Shown here: positions 1 through 5,584 of the stretch, piece after piece
How positions within the stretch are numbered: the first letter of the stretch is position 1
How the letters are laid out: each line of letters opens with the position of its first letter
From: Alphaproteobacteria bacterium
GTDB taxonomy: Bacteria; Pseudomonadota; Alphaproteobacteria; ATCC43930; CGMCC-115725
Assembly: GCA_030039815.1 (NCBI GenBank)
Contig: JASHUW010000562.1
Location: 1 to 6,533 of the forward strand
Direction of reading: 5' to 3'
DNA length: 6,533 nucleotides
Program-made: the position numbers and the translations under genes
The notes under the pieces: generated by a model
Seen by the model: the letters and a program-made list of their open reading frames with translations, nothing else
Database searches by the model: none
What the model was told of the DNA's origin: nothing

Positions 1-409
1 CGAGCTTTTGGCGCAGGACCTGCAGATCGCCGCGTTCCTCGATCGGCCGGCGGGCAAGTTGTCGTCGGGGCAGAAGACCCGCGTCGCGCTCGCCAAGGCG
101 CTGCTCAACGAGCCGGAATTGCTGCTGCTCGACGAGCCGACCGCCTCGCTCGACCCCGACACCGGCGATTGGGTGCGCTCCTACCTCGAGGATTATCGCG
201 CCCGCACCGGCGCGACCCTGCTCCTCGCCTCGCACAACATGAACGAGGTCGAGCGCTTGTGCTCGCACGTCATGATGATGAAGGCGGGGCTCATCGTCGA
301 CCGCGGCAGCCCCGGCGAGCTCATCGACCGCTACGGGCGCGCCAACCTCGAAGAGGTCTTCCTGCATCTTGCCCGCCGCGTGGACGCCGAGCCGGAGCCG
401 GTGTCGTGA
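1..409 (+). CDS. ABC-2 type transporter ATP-binding protein, 3' part (5' end outside window)
   Basis: This is the C-terminal 135 residues of an ABC ATPase; the first complete codon is at 2 and the gene begins before the window. The signature motif LSSGQ is encoded at 59-73. Walker B with the D-loop (LLLLDEPTASLDP) starts at 119, with the catalytic Glu codon at 134-136. The H-loop His (SHN) is at 233-235. Walker A must lie upstream and is not visible. After the H-loop come a DRGSPGEL segment and a tail containing NLEEVFLHL, which is common in ATPases that serve ABC-2 exporters (the NodI/CcmA/DrrA-like group). It should hydrolyse ATP on the cytoplasmic face and power the permease encoded next, whose start overlaps its stop codon. 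All visible catalytic motifs are intact. The family is certain. The substrate is unknown; the neighbours suggest a glycan, glycolipid or other envelope component. Confidence 0.95.
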   Translation, partial: ELLAQDLQIAAFLDRPAGKLSSGQKTRVALAKALLNEPELLLLDEPTASLDPDTGDWVRSYLEDYRARTGATLLLASHNMNEVERLCSHVMMMKAGLIVDRGSPGELIDRYGRANLEEVFLHLARRVDAEPEPVS

Positions 410-1215
410 GCGACGCCGCGCTGCTCTCCCTCGGCCGCGTCTGGGCGATGCTGCTGCGCTATCTCTACATCCTGCGCAGCTCGTGGCCGCGCACCGTCGA
501 ACTGATCTACTGGCCGACGCTGCAAGTCCTCATCTGGGGCTTCATGAGCCAGTTCTTCATGCAGAACAGCTCCTATATCGCGCGCGCCTTCGGCGTGCTG
601 CTGGGGGCGGTGATGCTGTGGGATTTGATGTTCCGCAGCCAGCTCGGCCTGTCGATCTCGTTTCTCGAGGAGATGTGGTCGCGCAACCTCAGCAATCTGT
701 TCGTCACGCCGCTGCGCGCTTACGAGTGGGTGGTATCGCTGCTGGCGATGAGCGCGATCCGCACCGGGATCGGCATCGTTCCCGCCGCGCTCATCGCGAT
801 CCCGCTTTATCACTATTCGATCTTCGACATGGGCTTGCCGCTCGTCGCCTTTGTCGCGGTGCTGATGGCGATGGGCTGGGCGATGGGCCTCGCCGTCTCC
901 GGGCTGATCCTGCGCCACGGGATGGGTGCGGAGAGCCTCGCCTGGACGGTGTTCTTCGCGCTGGCGCCGGTCAGCTGCGTGTACTATCCGGCGTCCATCC
1001 TGCCGCACTGGCTGCAGCCGGTGGCCTGGAGCCTGCCGCAGACCTACATCTTCGAGGGGATGCGCGCGGTGTTGTTGAACCACGCCTTCCGCACCGATTA
1101 TTTCCTGATCGCGCTGGGGCTCGACGGCATCTACATGGCGATCGGCGTCGCCATCTTCTGCGCCTCGTTCAGGAATGCCCGCCATCGGGGCGCGCTGATC
1201 CAGATGGGGGAATGA
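406..1215 (+). CDS. ABC-2 type transporter permease
   Basis: This 269-residue integral membrane protein is the partner of the preceding ATPase. I chose the GTG at 406 because it overlaps the upstream stop (GTGA) and has a GGAG about 8 bases upstream (394-397). An in-frame ATG at 448 would remove 14 residues. Hydrophobic segments lie near residues 31-52, 60-80, 105-135, 142-167, 175-195 and 233-255, giving the usual six-helix ABC-2 core. Between helices 2 and 3 is the cytoplasmic stretch EEMWSRNLSNLFVTPLRAYEW, which matches the typical ABC-2 coupling region. Near residues 199-221 is the LPHWLQPVAWSLPQTYIFEGMR stretch seen in ABC-2 exporters between the last two helices. The length resembles NodJ and related permeases (about 260). 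The pair should form a dimeric exporter in the inner membrane. The cargo cannot be told from sequence. Confidence 0.93.
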   Translation: MSDAALLSLGRVWAMLLRYLYILRSSWPRTVELIYWPTLQVLIWGFMSQFFMQNSSYIARAFGVLLGAVMLWDLMFRSQLGLSISFLEEMWSRNLSNLFVTPLRAYEWVVSLLAMSAIRTGIGIVPAALIAIPLYHYSIFDMGLPLVAFVAVLMAMGWAMGLAVSGLILRHGMGAESLAWTVFFALAPVSCVYYPASILPHWLQPVAWSLPQTYIFEGMRAVLLNHAFRTDYFLIALGLDGIYMAIGVAIFCASFRNARHRGALIQMGE

Positions 1216-1289
1216 GCGGCTTGCCGCCCTGCCCGCCTCGTGGACGCGGCGATGTGATGCCAGGCGGTATTACGGTAACATTGGGCCCG

Positions 1290-2102
1290 ATGTCGAAGAT
1301 TGTTCAGCACTCGCGGGCGAGCTGGTCATACCTGATCCACCGCCTCGACCGCGCGGCGAAATGGCGGGAATTGCCGGCCAATCCGCGGGCGGACGATCTC
1401 TATCTCGTCGAATTCCCGAAATCCGGCGTCACCTGGCTGAGCTTTCTGATCGGCAACGCCAATCTGCTGCTGAGCGGCGAGCAGGACCGGGCGGTCACCT
1501 TTTTCAACCTCAATGATTTTGTCGCCGACATCGAGGTCAATCGGCATCTCAACCCGGTGCCGCAACCGCCGCTGGGCTTTCGGCTCATCAAAAGCCACGC
1601 CGCGTTCAATCGCTTTTACACCAAGGCGATCTACCTCGTGCGCGACCCGCGCAACGTGATGGCGTCGTACTGGCATTTCCTGACCCGGCTCGGGTTCTAC
1701 CAGGGTTCCTTGAGCGCGATGATCGACGACCGGCGGTACGGCATCGAGAGCTGGCGCCGCCACGTGGCGTCGTGGCTGGAGGAGGCCGAACCGAGCCAAA
1801 GTCTCATGGTGCTGAAATACGAGGATCTGCTGCGTGACACGGCGGGCGAGCTGAAGCGGGTTTACCGGATGCTCGGCCACGACTTGCCGGATGAAATCGT
1901 CCGGCTCGCGGTCGAGCGGTCGAGCATCGAGCGAATGCGCGAGGACGAGACGATGTTCAACGCCTCTCACCCCGCTCTCAACGGCTTCGACTTTGTCCGC
2001 AAGGAGGCCATCGCCGGACCGCGCCAGCCACTGTCGCCGAGCGACGTCGAACATATTACGCGTGCCGCTGAGCCGCTGATGGCGCGGCTCGGCTATCTCT
2101 AG
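1290..2102 (+). CDS. PAPS-dependent sulfotransferase (Sulfotransfer_1-like)
   Basis: This is a soluble 270-residue protein expected to move a sulfuryl group from 3'-phosphoadenylyl sulfate to a hydroxyl or amine acceptor. The 5'-phosphosulfate loop is FPKSGVTW (residues 42-49). A KSH (101-103) supplies the probable catalytic His. The 3'-phosphate loop is YLVRDPRNVMASY (115-127). LKYEDLLRD (175-183) is also conserved in the family. The C-terminal PAPS-binding box is degenerate: RKEAIAG in place of the RKGxxGDW of cytosolic enzymes. There is no signal peptide or membrane helix. The start is uncertain. In-frame ATGs at 1257 and 1212 exist, the latter overlapping the permease stop as ATGA, but the extra residues are Pro/Gly-rich and unlike the family, and none of the starts has a good ribosome site. 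It follows the ABC pair by 74 bases and may be co-transcribed. By context the acceptor may be an envelope glycan or lipid, which is inference. Confidence 0.9.
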   Translation: MSKIVQHSRASWSYLIHRLDRAAKWRELPANPRADDLYLVEFPKSGVTWLSFLIGNANLLLSGEQDRAVTFFNLNDFVADIEVNRHLNPVPQPPLGFRLIKSHAAFNRFYTKAIYLVRDPRNVMASYWHFLTRLGFYQGSLSAMIDDRRYGIESWRRHVASWLEEAEPSQSLMVLKYEDLLRDTAGELKRVYRMLGHDLPDEIVRLAVERSSIERMREDETMFNASHPALNGFDFVRKEAIAGPRQPLSPSDVEHITRAAEPLMARLGYL

Positions 2103-3568
2103 AGGGCTTCCTCGGGGCCGCCGGCATGGCCGAGCACGGCGCGGAAATCCCTGATCCTGACGCCGCTGACCCAGAGCACGGCGAAATAGACGACGATGCC
2201 GGCAGTGATCGAAGCAGCGAGCGTCGCCGGGTTTTGCGCGGTAAAGACACCGGGGCGATAGCCGAGTTGATGCAGCAGGAGCGTCATCGCCGCCGCGGCG
2301 ACGAGGCAACGCAGCGCACCCGGCCAATCGATGCGGAACCGCCAATAGCGACGCAGCGAAAGGGTCGTCAGCGCCAACCCGACGGCGTAGCCGACCAGCG
2401 TCGTTACCGCCGGCAGCAGGATGCTGGCGAACACCGGCAAGAGCAGAAGATTGAGAACGATGTTGATCGCGCCGCCCGACGCATTGGCCACCGCGATCAC
2501 GCGGGTCCGGCGCAGCGCGAACGCGACCTGTCCGGCGATCAGCATCGCGCCGTAGCAGATCGCGGCGCAGGCGACGACCGGCGTCACCCAGCGCGATGCC
2601 GTGGCGATCTCCGCGTTGGTCAATACGCGCAGCAGGGTCGGCGCGATCAAGAAGCTGGCGGCGGCGAAGGGCAGCGCGATCAGCAGCAACAGGTTCAGCA
2701 TGACCTGGATCAGCCCTTCGGCCTCGGCGATTTTGCCCCGGTCGATCAGCCGGTTGAGGTTGGGAAGCATGATCGCGTCGAACACCCGAGGCAGAAAGAT
2801 CACCAGCATGCCGAGCGTGTAGGCCGGCTGGTAGGAGCCGACGGCGGCGAGCGAGAGAAACGCGGCGATCAGCAACCGATCGCTGCTGGCGAGCAGGAAG
2901 TCGATGATCAGCTCCAGCGTCAGCGGCGCACCCAGCTTGAAATCGGCGACGACGGCGCGCCAGCGCAGCGTTGGGCGCGGCACGCCGATTTCCCGCAGCA
3001 TCTTGCCGAGCGGCAGCAGCGCGGGCAGCGCGAAGCTCGCGGCCTGCATGACGATCAGGCGATCGACCGACAGCGCCCCGCGCGCGAAGACAACCGAGAC
3101 GACGAAAGCGAGAAACAGATACGGCGGCACACCGCTCAGAAAATTGAAGATGCCCATGCGCAGCGTGTAGCGAAAATAATCCGCCACCAGGCGATAGAAG
3201 GTGTTCGCGATGATCCAGGCGATGAGCGGCGAGGCTCGCGACATCGGGCTACCGCCTGCATCCGACAGGCAAGCCCAGATGACGATCGCGGCGGAGACCG
3301 CCCCGACGCAAGCCAGCTGAAAGGCGAATTGCGGGCCAAACAGGCCGCGTCTCTCGCCTGCGGTCCGCGCCGAAACCAGGTCGCGCCGGTAGCGATACGG
3401 AACGCCCGACGCGTATAACCCAAACATCAGGTAGAGGAGCGTCAGGTGAACGACGAACTCGCCATAGGTCGAGGCCCCGGCGTGCCGGATGACGATCGGG
3501 AACAGTACCAGGCTCTGGAGGTAAACAGCCGCCTGGACGGCGACGCCGACGAGAAGCTGACGTCCCAT
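2099..3568 (-). CDS. Wzx-like polysaccharide flippase (MOP superfamily)
   Basis: This 489-residue polytopic membrane protein has about 12-14 hydrophobic segments (near residues 4-27, 38-54, 80-101, 113-130, 141-161, 170-188, 213-235, 240-262, 288-312, 328-350, 358-378, 380-402, 418-435 and 448-470). The number, the length and typical stretches identify it as a polysaccharide biosynthesis/flippase protein. These stretches include HAGASTYGEF near the N-terminus, the LPRVFDAIMLPNLNRL loop (259-273) and the GGAINIVLNLLLLPVF helix (365-380). Members move lipid-linked oligosaccharides across the inner membrane. The ATG at 3568 is preceded on the minus strand by a purine-rich GGGAGAGA about 11 bases upstream. 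The stop is the mirror of the sulfotransferase stop. The gene is divergent from the glycosyltransferase across 182 bases, so the two may share control. I cannot assign a particular glycan or call it wzx with certainty. Confidence 0.88.
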   Translation of the reverse strand: MGRQLLVGVAVQAAVYLQSLVLFPIVIRHAGASTYGEFVVHLTLLYLMFGLYASGVPYRYRRDLVSARTAGERRGLFGPQFAFQLACVGAVSAAIVIWACLSDAGGSPMSRASPLIAWIIANTFYRLVADYFRYTLRMGIFNFLSGVPPYLFLAFVVSVVFARGALSVDRLIVMQAASFALPALLPLGKMLREIGVPRPTLRWRAVVADFKLGAPLTLELIIDFLLASSDRLLIAAFLSLAAVGSYQPAYTLGMLVIFLPRVFDAIMLPNLNRLIDRGKIAEAEGLIQVMLNLLLLIALPFAAASFLIAPTLLRVLTNAEIATASRWVTPVVACAAICYGAMLIAGQVAFALRRTRVIAVANASGGAINIVLNLLLLPVFASILLPAVTTLVGYAVGLALTTLSLRRYWRFRIDWPGALRCLVAAAAMTLLLHQLGYRPGVFTAQNPATLAASITAGIVVYFAVLWVSGVRIRDFRAVLGHAGGPEEAL

Positions 3569-3612
3569 CCTGGCTCGATCTCTCCCGCGATCGCATGGCT
3601 AAGGCCGGAGCG

Positions 3613-3634
3613 GCGCGTGTCGTGTACCACGCGC
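3613..3634. repeat. Inverted repeat, 7-base arms with 8-base spacer
   Basis: GCGCGTG at 3613-3619 is followed by its exact reverse complement CACGCGC at 3628-3634. The dyad is in the divergent region about 45 bases upstream of the flippase start. It could be a protein-binding site or a leader hairpin, but the G/C-rich background makes chance occurrence quite possible. Confidence 0.35.
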
Positions 3635-3670
3635 GCCGCGGCGCAAACAGCTTCCGCCGCAACCGGCCGC

Positions 3671-3724
3671 GTGTTAAGACGCCTCAACACTTGCAGCGTC
3701 GCCGCTTTGGGAAAAACTCAACAC
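3671..3724. promoter_or_regulatory. Candidate operator: dyad plus an extra half-site
   Basis: GTGTTAAG (3671-3678) and CTCAACAC (3683-3690) form an inverted repeat with seven of eight pairs matching and a 4-base spacer. An identical CTCAACAC recurs at 3717-3724, 34 bases downstream, close to three helical turns. This arrangement is typical of a repressor or activator binding as a dimer with an accessory half-site. It lies 61-80 bases upstream of the glycosyltransferase start. No regulator gene is in the window, so the binding protein is unknown. Confidence 0.35.
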
Positions 3725-3734
3725 GCAACCGCAG

Positions 3735-3749
3735 TATATTAAGAATATA
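3735..3749. repeat. A/T-only palindrome directly before the glycosyltransferase start
   Basis: TATATT (3735-3740) and its exact reverse complement AATATA (3744-3749) flank AAG, one base before the ATG at 3751. The element occupies the place where a Shine-Dalgarno sequence is expected; only a weak AAGA is visible. It could be a -10-like melting region for a nearly leaderless transcript, an operator, or a weak hairpin. Confidence 0.45.
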
Positions 3750-3750
3750 A

Positions 3751-4740
3751 ATGGCTCATTATTGCACCTATTTCGACAGCCGCTATTTATCGCGCGGCCT
3801 TGCCCTCTACCATTCGCTGCGGCGGGTTTCGCCGGACGGCCGGCTATGGGTGCTCTGCCTCGACGATGTTTGTCATGAGACGCTGCGTTCCCTCAACCTC
3901 GATGGCGTTTCTCCGGTGAAATTATCGGATGTCGAAAGCGCCGACCCTGAGTTTTTTTCCATCAAAGGAAGCCGATCGACGCTCGAATATTATTTCACCT
4001 GCACACCGGTTTTGATGTCGTTTTTGTTCAACCGCAATCCGGATATTGAATTGATCACCTATGTAGACGCTGATATTCATTTCTATAAGAGTCCATCGTT
4101 TCTGTTCGATGCGTTCCGTGATTCTTCGGTGCAAATCGTTCCGCATCGCTATTCCGCACGCAACCGCGCGCTGGAGAAGTGGGGCCTCTACAATGTCGGC
4201 TGGGTGACGTTCCGGCGCGACGAGGCGGGACTTGCCTGTCTTTCCTGGTGGCGCGCCTCCTGTATCGAATGGTGTTACGACCGGCTCGAGGGCGACCGCT
4301 TCGCCGACCAGAAATACCTCGACCAGTTCCCGCTAAAATTTTCCGGGGTCCAGATCATCGAGCATCCCGGCGTCAATGTCGCGCCGTGGAACTTGGATAC
4401 GGGCCGGCTCGCTCGCTCGGCCGGGGGCGAGCTGTCGTTCCGCGGCGAGCCGGTGATCTTCTTTCATTTCCACAAATTGCGTCAGGCCGCGCCGAGCCTG
4501 TGGCAGACCCGGCTCGGCGATTACGGCGCCACGCTCGACCGGGCGACGCGCGATTGGCTCTACATCCCCTATATCCGGCAATTGGTGGCGGCAGAGCGCG
4601 AAATGAGGGCGCTGCGGCGCGACGAGCAGCGCGCCCAGCCGCTGCTGCGCGGCGGGACAAGGCCGGTCCGCGCGCTCGGCAACAGTATCAGGGCGATCGC
4701 CGCCGGATTGCGCCGCGACAGCATCTTCTGCATCGCCTGA
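3751..4740 (+). CDS. DXD glycosyltransferase (GT-A fold, GT8-like) of a polysaccharide locus
   Basis: This 329-residue cytoplasmic protein has the layout of nucleotide-sugar transferases. The N-terminal YCTYFDSRYLSRGLALYHSL (residues 4-23) and LWVLCLDD (32-39) form the first strands of the nucleotide fold. ITYVDADIHFYKSP (102-115) carries the metal-binding DXD (D106, D108). Further conserved-looking stretches are YNVGWVTF (147-154), WWRASCIEWCYDR (166-178), FADQKYLD (184-191), APWN (211-214) and FFHFHKL (237-243). I know these from a family of bacterial and archaeal glycosyltransferases found in surface-polysaccharide clusters, but cannot name donor or acceptor. After about residue 285 the sequence becomes Arg/Ala-rich and is probably a poorly conserved tail. 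Base composition is split: codons 67-130 are about 42% G+C by hand count, while codons near 251-270 are over 70%. It is divergent from the flippase and convergent with the methyltransferase. Confidence 0.85.
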   Translation: MAHYCTYFDSRYLSRGLALYHSLRRVSPDGRLWVLCLDDVCHETLRSLNLDGVSPVKLSDVESADPEFFSIKGSRSTLEYYFTCTPVLMSFLFNRNPDIELITYVDADIHFYKSPSFLFDAFRDSSVQIVPHRYSARNRALEKWGLYNVGWVTFRRDEAGLACLSWWRASCIEWCYDRLEGDRFADQKYLDQFPLKFSGVQIIEHPGVNVAPWNLDTGRLARSAGGELSFRGEPVIFFHFHKLRQAAPSLWQTRLGDYGATLDRATRDWLYIPYIRQLVAAEREMRALRRDEQRAQPLLRGGTRPVRALGNSIRAIAAGLRRDSIFCIA

Positions 4741-4754
4741 GCCACGCCGCTCAG
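4737..4754. terminator. Small stem-loop spanning both convergent stop codons (weak bidirectional terminator candidate)
   Basis: CTGAGC (4737-4742) and GCTCAG (4749-4754) form an exact 6-base stem with loop CACGCC. The glycosyltransferase TGA (4738-4740) lies in the left arm and the methyltransferase stop (4751-4753 on the minus strand) in the right arm. No run of T follows on either strand, so intrinsic termination would be weak at best. Confidence 0.3.
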
Positions 4755-5581
4755 CGGCGAAACAGAAAGCCCTCATGCCGCGCGATCTCGGGGGCGCCAT
4801 GGGCGTTTATCGCGCCGCCGGCGAGGAACTCGCGAACCAGGATGAGATCGAGCTCCTCAAACGATTTCAACAGCTTTTGTCGGTTGAATACCCACGAGAT
4901 GTATTCGGTCGTCAGGCCATAGGCATAAGGGCGCTGAACGATGACGAAATCGTCGCTATCGGCGACGACCGGAACACAGGTGATGAACAGCCACCGCCGT
5001 GCGGCCGCGGCCAAGCGGCGGATGAGGAGCTTCCAGTCGGGCGCGTATTGGATCGAGTTGCTGGCGAAGACGAGATCGTAGGACCGCGAGAACGCAGCAT
5101 CGTCGGTCGCGGCGGTCTTTACATCCGGCAGCAGGGTCGCGACCGTGGCGCAGATTTCCGGCAGGTCGCGGATCGTGTAGTCGAAGGCGATGTTGGGGAA
5201 CAGCCGCCGCGCGGCCAGCGCATAATGGCCGATCGAGCCGCCCCAATCGAGCACCGACAGCGCTGTTCGGCCCGCGCTGGCGCGGGCGAGGACATAGCCG
5301 AAGCTCATCATCAGATTGTGCGCGAGCTCGTCGCGCGCGTTTGGCGCCAAGGGCCACACACCGAGCGGCGCGGTGCCGTCGAGCGCCGCCGCATAGGCCG
5401 GCCAGTGCTCAACCAGCACGGCGGCGACCGAAGGGTGTGCCCAGCCCGCGGCGCGCGCATCGCGATCGGGCCAATGGTCGGCGACATATTCCCACTGGCC
5501 CGGCGGCAGCCGGAGGCGACGCCTGGCCCACGCCGCCATGCCCGGCGGCAGGCGACGGCCGAGCGCCGACAGCAGGCGCAT
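4751..5581 (-). CDS. SAM-dependent methyltransferase, probably TIGR04325 family
   Basis: This 276-residue class I methyltransferase has SAM-binding motif I as SVLDWGGSIGHYAL (residues 109-122), YTIRDLPEIC (135-144) after strand 2, and SYDLVFASNSIQYAPDW (167-183) at the position of motif IV. The LDxGGS form of motif I and the xxSNSIQYxxDW strand resemble the TIGR04325 (LIC12133-type) family, whose members are found in polysaccharide loci; the subfamily call is from memory. About 100 residues precede the SAM domain, including QWEYVADHWP (29-38), which also occurs in that family. The ATG at 5581 lies three bases after the cobT stop with no strong ribosome site, so translation may depend on ribosomes finishing cobT. 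The acceptor is unknown; a sugar is plausible from the neighbouring glycan genes. It is not a recognised step of cobalamin synthesis. Confidence 0.85.
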   Translation of the reverse strand: MRLLSALGRRLPPGMAAWARRRLRLPPGQWEYVADHWPDRDARAAGWAHPSVAAVLVEHWPAYAAALDGTAPLGVWPLAPNARDELAHNLMMSFGYVLARASAGRTALSVLDWGGSIGHYALAARRLFPNIAFDYTIRDLPEICATVATLLPDVKTAATDDAAFSRSYDLVFASNSIQYAPDWKLLIRRLAAAARRWLFITCVPVVADSDDFVIVQRPYAYGLTTEYISWVFNRQKLLKSFEELDLILVREFLAGGAINAHGAPEIARHEGFLFRR

Positions 5582-5584
5582 CGC

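Larger units (their letters stand above)
3569..3750. promoter_or_regulatory. Divergent intergenic region with probable promoters and candidate operator repeats
   Basis: This is the only sizeable non-coding stretch, lying between the flippase (left, minus) and the glycosyltransferase (right, plus). By position it must hold promoters for both. I see no convincing -35/-10 pair. A TTGCAG at 3691-3696 is a possible -35 for the rightward gene but lacks a good -10 at 17 bases. Structures seen are a GCGCGTG/CACGCGC dyad (3613-3634), a GTGTTAAG/CTCAACAC near-perfect dyad (3671-3690), a second CTCAACAC at 3717-3724, CGCAACCG twice (3658 and 3724), and an A/T palindrome just before the ATG at 3751. No convincing small gene is present: short open frames running in from both sides are extensions of shadow frames. 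Confidence 0.55.

Noticed and set aside
169..405. N-terminal extension of the permease frame into the ATPase gene
   Set aside because: The extra residues are an Arg/Pro-rich shadow of the ATPase. The GTG at 406 with GGAG upstream gives a normal-length ABC-2 permease.
331..1185. Long minus-strand open frame (284 residues) opposite the permease
   Set aside because: It is the same effect: a hydrophilic shadow rich in Arg, Gln and His, antisense to a membrane protein with recognisable ABC-2 motifs.
1..2102. A true nodulation (nodI-nodJ-nodH) cluster
   Set aside because: Only general family resemblance is seen, and there are no nodABC genes or nod box. The other neighbours are surface-polysaccharide genes and cobT.
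1326..2345. Minus-strand open frame of 339 residues over the sulfotransferase
   Set aside because: It has no recognisable motif and crosses two real genes. The sulfotransferase on the plus strand has complete cofactor loops.
2126..3418. Long plus-strand open frame (430 residues) opposite the flippase
   Set aside because: It is Arg/Asp/Gln/His-rich without a domain, as expected when the complement of a hydrophobic, G/C-rich membrane gene is read. The minus-strand frame has clear family features and codon bias.
3446..3742. Small plus-strand gene in the divergent region (98 residues)
   Set aside because: It starts inside the flippase on the opposite strand, has no ribosome site or motif, and its composition is that of a shadow frame.
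4179..4922. Plus-strand frame of 247 residues overlapping the glycosyltransferase and the methyltransferase end
   Set aside because: It is Arg/Pro/Ala-rich shadow sequence in another frame of the glycosyltransferase; nothing supports a real protein or a frameshift.
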